From: a candidate division BRC1 bacterium ADurb.Bin183
GTDB taxonomy: Bacteria > Sumerlaeota > Sumerlaeia > MWCT01
Reading direction: 5' to 3'
DNA length: 64,000 nucleotides
Assembly (NCBI GenBank): GCA_002070185.1
Contig: MWCT01000004.1
Coordinates: 124,001-188,000 of the forward strand
The position numbers were made by a program, and so were the translations under genes. Each line of letters starts with the position of its first letter. Position 1 is the first letter of the stretch. Positions 43,888 through 52,324 of this stretch are shown here, one piece after another. The notes under the pieces were generated by a model that was given only the letters and a program-made list of their open reading frames with translations, had not been told where the DNA came from and did no database searches.

Positions 43888-44101
43888 GTTTTTTTCCTCT
43901 CAATATTATATCAAGGCAAATTTTTTTTCACGCAAAATGAATAAATCAATATCTTCAATTGCCATCATTAAAAATAATAAATCCAAATTCCAGCATAAAG
44001 GGTATGGTGTCAATATTTTTTGTTGCGGTTACAATAAAAAAATCACCGCAGATGAAGTTTGGCATCTGCGGTGAAAATTAGGCGCGAACTGTCCGATTCT
44101 T
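43888..44101. other. Intergenic spacer with terminator
   Basis: A 214-bp AT-rich spacer. The right end carries a strong terminator for the FlgT-like gene (44036-44074). Promoter elements for the downstream repeat-protein genes are presumably here, but none is convincing. Confidence 0.45.
44036..44074 (-). terminator. Rho-independent terminator of FlgT-like gene
   Basis: Perfect 12-bp stem TCACCGCAGATG / CATCTGCGGTGA (44043-44054 and 44063-44074) with an 8-base loop. On the minus strand it is followed by seven T (44036-44042). It lies 28 bp after the stop at 44102. Confidence 0.92.
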
Positions 44102-45280
44102 TTATTTTTTCATTTCTGCCTCAACACGACCCGGCGATATACCTGTAACATCAAGGTAGGAGCCGATTCCTGTATTACCAAGGCTATCGGCAAGGTCTTC
44201 TGCTGAAAGATTGCCTTGAATGCGGAAAACCGCGACTCCTTTATCAAACTGGGGCGATGCCACAGCATCAACTCCTCGAATGGTTTTGATTGCCGTTCCG
44301 ATTTTTTTCAACTGGCTGTAATTAACGCCGCTGACAACAAGTTCAATTTTGTTTGTGTGTTTTTGCCAGTCGTCGAGGATTTTTTGCATAATAACCGGCG
44401 CAACCTCTTTCCCCGCTTTTTCAAAGGCATGGCGCGCCGCAGCCGGCTTTCCCTCTCCCGTGGCTTGCGCTTTTTCATTGGCAGAGCCAAGCATGTCGGC
44501 TGTATCTGTATAAATCATGCGGGCATTGACGGAACCGCGATAGGAATCCATCTGAGCTCCATAAACGTTGGAAGCGCCGGCATAATCAGCCAACCCCTCG
44601 AGCAGGATGATAATTTCCGCTCCGAATTTTTTCCCCAGCGCTGCAGCTTTATTGATATCATTGAGATTCATTGCTTCATCGCGCATTTTGATTTCTCTGA
44701 CCTGACTCTCATCCACAAGATCAAAACCTTTGCTGACAAGAAAATCTTCAATAACCGTCTGAGAAGAAATTGTTGTAATATTCTCGCCGTCAACTTTTTC
44801 TACGCCGATAATCATGATTCGAGGAAAGCCTTTTTCGCTTTTTAAAATCCCTACTGCAATAAGGTCGCTATTGATAGATGCCAAGGCGACTTCCGCCTCG
44901 ATGACCACGCGATACAGGTCGCCTTCGTTATTTTTGGATATGATTTTGAAATTTCGAACATATCCTGCCGACTGTGCGAGTATTCTATCATGGACAACTT
45001 GATAATTCTTCACAAGCGTTTCGCTGCCCACAAGGACGCCGATTCCAGATTGAACCGCGTTCCTTTTGGCATCTTTGAGGGCTTCGTCATACGCTTTGTC
45101 AATCGGTTTGCCCGGCATCAGCGCTGAAACGCCCTCGGCAACAACAAACCTGTATTCCGTTTCCTGCGCATGAGCGTTTTGACTCAGCCCAAGTATAACA
45201 ACAACATACAGCCAGATGAAAAAGAGCATGATAACAATCACAACCAAATCTTTGCATTTTTGTTTGTTCATGAGAACCAT
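44102..45280 (-). CDS. Secreted FlgT-N-like envelope protein
   Basis: A 392-residue exported protein with a hydrophobic signal segment (VVIVIMLFFIWLYVVVILGLSQNAHA). Its first mature domain resembles FlgT N-terminal/LPP20-type domains: EGVSALMPGKPIDKAYDEALKDAKRNAVQSGIG, then SAGYVRNFKIIS and VVIEAEVALA. The central part fits the FlgT middle-domain pattern (EDFLVSKGFDLVDESQ; KFGAEIIILLEG). No flagellar genes are nearby, so the envelope function is unknown. Its end is marked by a strong terminator. Confidence concerns export and domain type, not function. Confidence 0.65.
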   Translation of the reverse strand: MVLMNKQKCKDLVVIVIMLFFIWLYVVVILGLSQNAHAQETEYRFVVAEGVSALMPGKPIDKAYDEALKDAKRNAVQSGIGVLVGSETLVKNYQVVHDRILAQSAGYVRNFKIISKNNEGDLYRVVIEAEVALASINSDLIAVGILKSEKGFPRIMIIGVEKVDGENITTISSQTVIEDFLVSKGFDLVDESQVREIKMRDEAMNLNDINKAAALGKKFGAEIIILLEGLADYAGASNVYGAQMDSYRGSVNARMIYTDTADMLGSANEKAQATGEGKPAAARHAFEKAGKEVAPVIMQKILDDWQKHTNKIELVVSGVNYSQLKKIGTAIKTIRGVDAVASPQFDKGVAVFRIQGNLSAEDLADSLGNTGIGSYLDVTGISPGRVEAEMKK

Positions 45281-45453
45281 CCTTCAAGATAATTACCCGC
45301 AGTAACATTCGACAATCTTTCACAGAGCAAAAATCAAGCCAAGGTCATGACTGAGCTTACATTGTTGATATTATTAGAGTTGCCATAATCAGTTTGATGC
45401 AAAAAGCCGTGTTGTTCGAAATTCATTCAATCCCTTTGTTCAAATAAGATACA
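45281..45453. other. Intergenic spacer downstream of DnaC-like gene
   Basis: 173 bp, AT-rich, without recognisable reading frame or terminator; it probably holds the promoter of the FlgT-like gene. Confidence 0.4.
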
Positions 45454-46158
45454 TCATTTACCCAAATCTTTTTTACGATAATCCGCATTGGGAAATTTAT
45501 CCATAATCTGGCACATTTCGCAAAGACGGGATACAATGCGAGGTCCGATAAAATCTTCCAAATCATTTACGTCGAGTTTATTGGTTGTGACAATTATGGG
45601 GGAATTTTGCTCATAACGTTTATTAACAAGGGCATATAATCTGTCCAATTTCCATACCGATGGTTGCTCGGCGCCAAGATCGTCGAGAACCAACAAATTG
45701 ACCCTGGCAACCTTATCCAGCAGATCCATCTCGTCATATTCTGTATCGCCGGCAAAGGTGTCTCTGAGACGGGTGAAAAAATCCACAACATTGCAGTAAT
45801 AGCCGGTATAGCCTTTTTCGATAACCGCTTTCAATATTCCGATGGCAAGGTGGGTTTTGCCGCAGCCAGTCGTCCCCATGAATATTAGACCTTTTTTATC
45901 AGCTGGCGAGGGGAAGTTGTTGATAAAAGCCTTTGCGCTTGTGCGGAGCTGGCTTATTTTTTTTTCTGCGCCTGAAAAGGAATCAACGGATTTATTGATG
46001 AAGCGCGGAGGTATTTCAGCTTTTTTAAGGCGTAGCTGGGCAAGGGCGGCGGCTCTGCATTCACATGCAACGGTGGTGCCGTCAGGGTTGAATATGAATT
46101 GCCTTCCCCCGCATTTCGCGCACACCTTTTTTCTTTCTGGTTCTTTCTTTTTTATCAT
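45454..46158 (-). CDS. DnaC/DnaI-like (IstB-type) helicase-loader ATPase
   Basis: A 234-residue AAA+ ATPase. An N-terminal zinc knuckle (CAKCGG and CEC) precedes the core, which has Walker A MGTTGCGKTHLAIGIL, Walker B VLDDLGAE, a TTNK sensor and the GPRIVSRL arginine-finger region. This matches primosomal DnaC/DnaI proteins that load the replicative helicase; the fold also occurs as IstB in IS21, but no IstA or IS21 ends are present. The ATG at 46158 is chosen, giving a 77-bp overlap with the preceding DnaD-like gene; a TTG at 46176 is an alternative. It is probably co-translated with that gene. Confidence 0.8.
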   Translation of the reverse strand: MIKKKEPERKKVCAKCGGRQFIFNPDGTTVACECRAAALAQLRLKKAEIPPRFINKSVDSFSGAEKKISQLRTSAKAFINNFPSPADKKGLIFMGTTGCGKTHLAIGILKAVIEKGYTGYYCNVVDFFTRLRDTFAGDTEYDEMDLLDKVARVNLLVLDDLGAEQPSVWKLDRLYALVNKRYEQNSPIIVTTNKLDVNDLEDFIGPRIVSRLCEMCQIMDKFPNADYRKKDLGK

Positions 46159-46771
46159 CTTTTTTTGACCCCGCAAGTAATTGGCGCATAACCCAGTTCA
46201 AGTTTTTCCCGCCGATTTGACGGGCTGTTTCGAATGTTTTCTTAATATCAGATAATTCAAAACGCTGGCGCATCAGGCGCAGTTCGTCAAGAATGAAAAA
46301 ATTCATTTTCAAGCCGATAGAGTTATAATACAAATCCACAATCTCGCTCAAGGTTGCGTCGTCCTGCGGTATGGGCGTCCGCTGGTCCGCATATCGAAAA
46401 AAATCTTTTCCCGGCGGGAATATATCCGTCCGCTGTTTTTTCAAATCTTTGGGCGCAATCGGAGTTGGAAGCGGTAACGCAACGCGAATAAGCGCTTTTT
46501 CTTCCGCGTTATCCGGGATAAAACACGATATCAGTTTTTTTTTCTTCAGCGCAAGAAGGCATTTTCCCACCGTTTCGCCGGGGAGCCCAGTTCGATTTGC
46601 CAGTTCGTTCAGAGAGATTTCAATAATACCGGGGTCAATATTGGCAAAGCAATCGAGTTCGACCACTTTTTTGAAAATTATCCAGGCGTCTTTGCGGACT
46701 TTTTCATACACATATTGGGGCAGACCGCACAGTTCAAGCCATAGAGGAAATTCCGCCCTTTGCTCGTTCAT
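46082..46771 (-). CDS. DnaD-like replication-initiation protein
   Basis: A 229-residue soluble protein. The first 90 residues look like a winged helix (NELANRTGLPGETVGKCLLALKKKKLI). The second half (ATLSEIVDLYYNSIG ... MRQRFELSDIKKTFETARQIGGKNLNWVMRQLLAG) follows the DnaD/DnaB_2 pattern, ending in a basic tail. In Firmicutes such proteins bridge DnaA to the helicase loader DnaI. The DnaC-like gene overlaps its 3' end by 77 bp. Homology is judged by pattern, so the family call is moderate; a remote helix-turn-helix regulator is the alternative. Confidence 0.55.
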   Translation of the reverse strand: MNEQRAEFPLWLELCGLPQYVYEKVRKDAWIIFKKVVELDCFANIDPGIIEISLNELANRTGLPGETVGKCLLALKKKKLISCFIPDNAEEKALIRVALPLPTPIAPKDLKKQRTDIFPPGKDFFRYADQRTPIPQDDATLSEIVDLYYNSIGLKMNFFILDELRLMRQRFELSDIKKTFETARQIGGKNLNWVMRQLLAGSKKDDKKERTRKKKGVREMRGKAIHIQP

Positions 46772-46792
46772 TGTTCAAGCCTTTAAATTTTA

Positions 46793-48352
46793 TCAATGCC
46801 TAAAATGTCTCATGCCGGTGAAGACCATAATCAAGCCATGCTCATCGGCAGCCTGAATCACTTCCGCATCGCGCACCGAGCCGCCCGGTTGAATAATTGC
46901 CCGCACGCCCGCCTTAGCCGCGACGTCCACCCCGTCCCTAAATGGGAAAAAGGCATCGGAGCCCATATAGGTTCCCGCAAGCGAGCGATGCGCTTTTTTG
47001 ATGCCGAGTTCTGCAGAGTCAACGCGGCTCATTTGACCTGCGCCAATCCCAACTGTCGCTTTTTTTGTCGTGTAAACAATGGCATTAGACTTGACCCATT
47101 TGACCGTCTTCCAAGCAAAGAGAAGCCCTTCATAGTCTTCGGGCGTGGGTTGCGCTTTTGTGACCGTTTTAAGGTCTTCTTTTTTCACCATGCCAATGTC
47201 TCGCGACTGCGCCAACGCGCCGCCCACAATGGATTTGAGAAATAATTGGGGATTTTTTTGCGTGAAATCGCCGGTTTCCAAAAGGCGGATATTCTTTTTT
47301 TTGGTCAGGATATCGAGCGCTTCGGCGGAATACGCGGGCGCAATCACACATTCCAGAAATGTGGAATCAAGTTCAGCGGCTGTCTCGGCATCAACAGTCC
47401 GGTTCAAACCCACAATTCCACCGAAAGCGGAAACAGGATCGCACTCGCGCGCCTGACGATACGCTTCTACAAGCGTTTCCCCCACAGCAATCCCGCACGG
47501 GTTGGCGTGTTTGAGGATGACTGCCGCCGTATCAGAAAAATCGCGCACACAATCCAATGCTGTATCAAGGTCGGCTATGTTATTATAAGAAAGGGGCTTG
47601 CCATGCAGGAGTCGAGCACGCGGGATGGATGTTTCAGAACAATTCTCAAGCATATAATAAGAGGCGCTTTGGTGTGGGTTTTCTCCATATCTCAAATCGC
47701 AGGGCACTTTTTTAAAGCGTGTTGTTAGAATTTCTGGGAATTCGGATTCATGCGTTGCGCCCTTTTCTTTCGATTGTAAATACGCCGTAATGGCGGCGTC
47801 GTAGGCGGATGTGTATTCGAATACTGCCCGTGCCAGCCGTGTTTTTGTTTTAAGCGATATCTCTCCGTTTGTTTCGCGGAGTTCCTTGATTATTTCATCA
47901 TATTGAGCGGGCGAACAAACAACCGCTACATCCTTAAAGTTTTTCGAAGCGGCGCGAAGCATGGATGGTCCGCCAATGTCAATATTTTCGATGACCTCCT
48001 CAAAGGAGGCATCTGGACGCGCTGATACTTTTTCAAAGGGATATAGGTTCACAACGAGCAGGTCTATGAGAGGCAATCCGAGTTGTTCGAGCATCTTAAG
48101 ATCGCCCGGATGATCCCGTCGCGCCAAAAGCCCGGAAAACACCGCCGGATGTAGCGTCTTGACCCGCCCATCCATGATTTCCGGAAAACGTGTAATCTCA
48201 GATACAGATTTAACAGATATTCCATTTTCCTGCAGTGTTTTCATTGTGCCGCCTGTGGATATTAATTCCACTCCGAGCTCCTCTAAAACCTTTGCCAGAT
48301 TAATCAAACCTGTCTTGTCCGAAACGCTCAAAATCGCCCGCTGGATTTTCAT
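46793..48352 (-). CDS. purH: Bifunctional AICAR transformylase/IMP cyclohydrolase
   Basis: Catalyses the last two steps of de novo IMP synthesis. The 519-residue protein has the N-terminal MGS-like cyclohydrolase domain (RAILSVSDKTGL; ELISTGGT; MDGRVKTLHP; NLYPF). The AICAR transformylase domain follows with DLRYGENPHQ, KHANPCG (the Lys-His catalytic pair) and SDAFFPFRDG. Length is standard. I start at ATG 48352, directly after GGGGAGCGGTGA, rather than in-frame codons upstream. It lies between the large glycoside-hydrolase-like gene (20 bp) and the DnaD-like gene (21 bp), likely one long transcript. No PurR-type site recognised. Confidence 0.97.
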   Translation of the reverse strand: MKIQRAILSVSDKTGLINLAKVLEELGVELISTGGTMKTLQENGISVKSVSEITRFPEIMDGRVKTLHPAVFSGLLARRDHPGDLKMLEQLGLPLIDLLVVNLYPFEKVSARPDASFEEVIENIDIGGPSMLRAASKNFKDVAVVCSPAQYDEIIKELRETNGEISLKTKTRLARAVFEYTSAYDAAITAYLQSKEKGATHESEFPEILTTRFKKVPCDLRYGENPHQSASYYMLENCSETSIPRARLLHGKPLSYNNIADLDTALDCVRDFSDTAAVILKHANPCGIAVGETLVEAYRQARECDPVSAFGGIVGLNRTVDAETAAELDSTFLECVIAPAYSAEALDILTKKKNIRLLETGDFTQKNPQLFLKSIVGGALAQSRDIGMVKKEDLKTVTKAQPTPEDYEGLLFAWKTVKWVKSNAIVYTTKKATVGIGAGQMSRVDSAELGIKKAHRSLAGTYMGSDAFFPFRDGVDVAAKAGVRAIIQPGGSVRDAEVIQAADEHGLIMVFTGMRHFRH

Positions 48353-48372
48353 TTCACCGCTCCCCAATAATA

Positions 48373-51345
48373 TTATTTGTTGTGAGTCACTAATTTAATC
48401 CGCGAAAAAAGCGAGGGGTCGCGCCAGTTGTTGCTCCCTCCGCGCCAGACCATTTGGCGATGCTCATAATCGCCGCTATCCCGTTCATCAATGGTAATCT
48501 CAAAACCGAATTCCATGTTAGGGGCAACTTTATCTTTAATCAGATTATTCCAAGGGATTGCCATCTCGATGGTGTAATAATCATTCATAACCACGGAAGC
48601 TATTTTAACTCCATGGAATTCGCAGCCATCGGGTTGCCAAACCTTGAAATCAGCCTGCGGGTTGTTTTTATCAGGCGGGATGGCGAATATCTGGAAGACT
48701 CCGGCGCTATAAAAAGGGCTGCCCAGTTCATCGCCCTTGCGCATATCAAAAAATAATTCAAGGGCGTCACCCGTCCATGGATTTTCATGCCGGTATGGAT
48801 TCAAAACGTCTTTATCTTTAACAACCGCAAAAAGATAAAGGTGTTGTTCATCCCATGCGGAATAGACTTTTGCGCGCAGTTCTTCCGCTTTTTTGACGGT
48901 CTCTTTTCCATGCACAAGGTTTTCAGAGCCTTCAAGGGTAAACGGCTGGAAGAACTTCCACCCTGCCGGTTTCCCATCAATCTCAAATGGGAGAAAAGTT
49001 CTGGCGATGGTATCATATTCAAGAAATGATTCTCTGGTAAAATTCATATCCCCTATGGTTGCAGAAATTTGAACGCGCGCGCTGTGAGGTTCGTTGATTG
49101 CCATAGGCACGGGCTGCAGCGGAAAGAAAACGGGCAGCGTCTCATGTTGGCTCAATTTGATTTTTTGCGGCGTATCCAGGCATCGGAAGCGGCTCTCCGG
49201 TTCCAAAGAAAGCAGAATATCCAGATGGGCTGCCGATGTGTTTGTTAAGGCGACAGTTGTGCCAATATCGCCAGAGTTCGATTTCAAAAATCCCGCGCGT
49301 GATATTTGAATCGGCGGAACAAACTCATAATAACGAATGGCGGGCGGGGTTGATTTGCCTGACGCAGCCTCTTTAAAATACGCCCGTAAAATCATCTCAG
49401 AATGGTGTGGCTCGGACAAGTTTTTAAGCCGGCTTCGTTCAATGGGATACTCGAATGGGATTGAGGCATATCCATCAGAAACGGTTCGGGCTGGCTCTCT
49501 CAAAATGGAAATCAAAGAGTCCGATGAGGAAATGGCGTCAATATGCAGGATGCCCTGGCTGTCCTTTCCAGAAACATTATAAATTCGCGCCTCGCCCTTG
49601 ATTCGTTCTGAAAAAATACCTACTGTTGTGCCTTCATCCCGAATTTCAACCCAGATGTCTTTGATGCCTTGGGAAAAATCGGAAGGCTGCATTGCGGGCT
49701 CGCGCTCTGGTTTAAAAACGTAATCCCTATCAAGGTCGTGGATATTAAAATCGCACAGATATGTTGGAACAGCGCCGATATCCAATGTGCAAACAAGCAC
49801 ATTCCTTCTATCGGTATCTTCTCCATAGATATCCCTGATTATCGGATTTTTTTGAGTGTTTTTGAAGAATACAGATGGTTTGTATTGTTTGCCGTCCCGG
49901 CTCCATAATACAAGGCAACCTCGTCCCTGTTGCGAAAAGAGAAGCGCCTCAACTGGCAAATTGGTTTCGTAGCGTCCAAAATAATTCATGTTTTCAAGGG
50001 TGTATGACATATTGGCAAGGGCAATAAGGGCGGGCTTGGGCTGCCATCCGCCCTCTTTTTCTTCCATGAGTCCCCAAAAACTGGCGCCGTGTTCAACGAA
50101 GTTGGGAAGCGAAAAATAAAAAATCCGGCTTGCGCCTTCGGCAAGGGCAAGCGCGTAAGCCTTGACCAGATATCGGGATTGCAGATATTCGGATTGTGCG
50201 ACTTGCGGTTCCATGACTGACGTTGCCGTTGAGCCGATTTCTGTCAGCCAGATTGGTTTTGAATATCCGTATCGCCTCATCAAGTCCTTGCAGCGTTTGA
50301 TTTTTTCTGCGACTCCTTCCACGGGTCCATAATGATGAACATTCAAGATATCAAAATATTCGCCGCCGCCGTTTTCAAAAACTTTTTCAATAAACCTTTC
50401 GCCTTCTTTATCGGAAAAAGTCTGCGGTCCAAAAGTGATGTCGCCGGAACCAAAGGTTATGGAACCGGAAAGCACCGCCGCATAAGGATTGCCTTTTTTA
50501 ATTCCAAGATATCCTGCCTTTAAAATGCGCGCGTATTCATCGGCGCTTCCCATAAAAAATACGGGAATATCAAACTCGTTCCATAATTCCCACGCGGAGA
50601 CTTCCTCTTTGTATCGGCTTGCCGCGTTGGCTGCCCATCGGTAATATAAATAAGTATCATCGGGCGCATACTTCTGGCACAAAGAGTCCTTGCCTGTTTG
50701 CCTCTCCGATGCCCAGACCGCAGTATCTTGAAAAACTTGCAACACCTTCATCCCATTGACATATTGCGCCTTTGCGGCGGCATCGTATTTTTCCCAATTC
50801 CATTTTCCTTTGGCTGGCTGGACATCGTTCCACGAGATTCGGTCGCGCATCCAGATGATTCCAATGCGATTCATAATTTTCGCCGCTTCTGCGGCAAGTT
50901 CAAAAGACGAGACGCGCCAGCTCAAAAAGGCGTCAACGGCAAAGGGCGATTCATCTCGCGGGGTTTTTGATTGTGTTTTTCTGATGACACCAAATTTGAT
51001 GAACCCAACGCTTTTTTGCTCTTCTGCTCCTTCCGCCTCAACAACATAGCTATAATAGCCCGCTTGAAGAAAACCAATATTGTCCTCGATGGTCATGCCA
51101 GTTTCAGACGAGACTGGGAAGACAACTGTGCGAAAAAGTTGGTTTCTGTAATTAATGATGTGCGCGGTCAGTTTTTGCGGTTGAAAAGCATTTTGCGGAA
51201 TAACATTAATCTTTATGAGAATTTTTTGGTCCGTGAAAAACAAATTGCCGGGCGCGCCGGTTTTAATTGAGACAACCTTTGAAGATGCAGCCCACGATGC
51301 CGATGCAATAAAAAGGAATAATAACAGTGTTTTTGCATGCTTCAC
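48373..51345 (-). CDS. Secreted TIM-barrel glycoside hydrolase with C-terminal CBM9-like domain
   Basis: From a GTG start at 51345, one base after the recR stop, the product is 990 residues with a signal peptide (KHAKTLLLFLFIASASWA). A beta domain is followed by a GH39/GH5-clan-like barrel: WNDVQPAKGKWNWEKYD, acid/base Glu in AWELWNEFDIP and nucleophile Glu in IWLTEIGSTA. Further beta modules and a C-terminal CBM9-like carbohydrate-binding domain follow (about 790-990: YSAWDEQHLYLFAVVKDKD; GDALELFFD; IEMAIPWNNL). Probably a polysaccharide hydrolase; substrate unknown. An upstream ATG-initiated frame to 51564 overlaps recR and would place the signal peptide internally, so it is rejected. Confidence 0.82.
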   Translation of the reverse strand: MKHAKTLLLFLFIASASWAASSKVVSIKTGAPGNLFFTDQKILIKINVIPQNAFQPQKLTAHIINYRNQLFRTVVFPVSSETGMTIEDNIGFLQAGYYSYVVEAEGAEEQKSVGFIKFGVIRKTQSKTPRDESPFAVDAFLSWRVSSFELAAEAAKIMNRIGIIWMRDRISWNDVQPAKGKWNWEKYDAAAKAQYVNGMKVLQVFQDTAVWASERQTGKDSLCQKYAPDDTYLYYRWAANAASRYKEEVSAWELWNEFDIPVFFMGSADEYARILKAGYLGIKKGNPYAAVLSGSITFGSGDITFGPQTFSDKEGERFIEKVFENGGGEYFDILNVHHYGPVEGVAEKIKRCKDLMRRYGYSKPIWLTEIGSTATSVMEPQVAQSEYLQSRYLVKAYALALAEGASRIFYFSLPNFVEHGASFWGLMEEKEGGWQPKPALIALANMSYTLENMNYFGRYETNLPVEALLFSQQGRGCLVLWSRDGKQYKPSVFFKNTQKNPIIRDIYGEDTDRRNVLVCTLDIGAVPTYLCDFNIHDLDRDYVFKPEREPAMQPSDFSQGIKDIWVEIRDEGTTVGIFSERIKGEARIYNVSGKDSQGILHIDAISSSDSLISILREPARTVSDGYASIPFEYPIERSRLKNLSEPHHSEMILRAYFKEAASGKSTPPAIRYYEFVPPIQISRAGFLKSNSGDIGTTVALTNTSAAHLDILLSLEPESRFRCLDTPQKIKLSQHETLPVFFPLQPVPMAINEPHSARVQISATIGDMNFTRESFLEYDTIARTFLPFEIDGKPAGWKFFQPFTLEGSENLVHGKETVKKAEELRAKVYSAWDEQHLYLFAVVKDKDVLNPYRHENPWTGDALELFFDMRKGDELGSPFYSAGVFQIFAIPPDKNNPQADFKVWQPDGCEFHGVKIASVVMNDYYTIEMAIPWNNLIKDKVAPNMEFGFEITIDERDSGDYEHRQMVWRGGSNNWRDPSLFSRIKLVTHNK

Positions 51346-51346
51346 T

Positions 51347-51946
51347 CTAAAACCTCTTTCGCCCTTCCAACGCTTTTTCAAGTGTGATACTGTCTGTGTA
51401 TTCCAGAGAGCCGCCCATCGGTATGCCCAGACCGATGCGCGTGATTTCAACGCCAAGCGGGGAAAGAAGCCGCGATATGTAAAGCGCCGTTGCGTCGCCT
51501 TCCACATCGGGATCTGTCGCAAGGATAACTTCTTTAACGGCGCCGCCCCGGACTCGTTCGACAAGTTCGCGAATCCGAAGGTGCTCGGGCGTAATGCCTT
51601 TGAGCGGAACTATGCGCCCCTGCAGGACATGATAGCGTCCTTTATAAACGCCCGCACGTTCAAATGCGGCGATATCCATAGCGTCCTCAACAACCAGAAT
51701 CTGTGCTGCGTCTCGCGAGGGGTCTTCGCAAATGGGGCAGGGATCTTTTTCCGCCAGATTAAAACATGTGGAACATGAAATTATATTATCTTTTACCGCC
51801 TTTAACGCCGAAGCCAAAGACATAACTTCTTCGCGCGATGCTTTGACAAAATGATAGGCGATGCGTTCGGCGCTTTTCCGCCCAATTCCCGGCAATTTAT
51901 TTAATTCTGCAATTAGAGATTCAAAAGTGGGGGAACGTTTTAACAC
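51347..51946 (-). CDS. recR: Recombination mediator RecR
   Basis: A 199-residue protein that works with RecF/RecO in loading RecA at gaps. It has the helix-hairpin-helix LPGIGRKSAERIAYHF, the zinc finger CSTCFNLAEKDPCPIC, the Toprim domain beginning ILVVEDAMDI, and ATDPDVEGDATALYI. GTG at 51946 is preferred as start, preceded by AAAGG 8 bases upstream; a TTG at 51955 is the other candidate. It lies downstream of ybaB and dnaX, the conserved order dnaX-ybaB-recR. All conserved Cys and acidic residues are present. Confidence 0.95.
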   Translation of the reverse strand: MLKRSPTFESLIAELNKLPGIGRKSAERIAYHFVKASREEVMSLASALKAVKDNIISCSTCFNLAEKDPCPICEDPSRDAAQILVVEDAMDIAAFERAGVYKGRYHVLQGRIVPLKGITPEHLRIRELVERVRGGAVKEVILATDPDVEGDATALYISRLLSPLGVEITRIGLGIPMGGSLEYTDSITLEKALEGRKRF

Positions 51947-51987
51947 AGGAATCAACCTTTATAAAAATTGCGTAAGCGGCACGAAAA

Positions 51988-52302
51988 TTAAAAAGGCAGA
52001 CCGGGAATTTTCATCCCGCCCGTCAGTTGCGTTAAATTATTTTGAGATAATTCTTTGGATTTTGTTATGGCGGCGTTCACGGCTGCAAGCACCAGATCTT
52101 CCAACATTTCGATATCATCAGGGTCAACTGCCTCCGGTTGGATTTTAATGGAAAGAATTTGTTGTTTGCCGTTCATCTTGACGGCGATGACGCCTCCGCC
52201 GGAAGTCGCTTCGATAACTTTTTTTTCCAGTTCTTCATCCATTTTTGACATGCGTTCCTGAATCTCATGTTGCATTTTTTGAAGTTGTTTAAGGTCAAAC
52301 AT
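51988..52302 (-). CDS. ybaB: YbaB/EbfC nucleoid-associated protein
   Basis: A 104-residue DNA-binding protein that dimerises like tweezers. Characteristic stretches are FDLKQLQKMQHEIQERMSKMDEELEKKVIEATSGGGVIAVKMNGKQQILSIKI broken into the conserved alpha/beta blocks, and the tail PGLPF. CGGAGG lies upstream of the ATG at 52302. Between dnaX and recR, its usual genomic position. Confidence 0.95.
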   Translation of the reverse strand: MFDLKQLQKMQHEIQERMSKMDEELEKKVIEATSGGGVIAVKMNGKQQILSIKIQPEAVDPDDIEMLEDLVLAAVNAAITKSKELSQNNLTQLTGGMKIPGLPF

Positions 52303-52324
52303 CAAAAATAATCCTCCGATAAAA

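Noticed and set aside
45454..46158. IstB of an IS21 element
   Set aside because: No IstA gene or terminal repeats are present; the zinc knuckle and DnaD-like neighbour favour a replication role.
51346..51564. Long N-terminal extension of the glycoside-hydrolase-like frame
   Set aside because: It overlaps recR in another frame and puts a clear signal peptide internally; GTG at 51345 is better.
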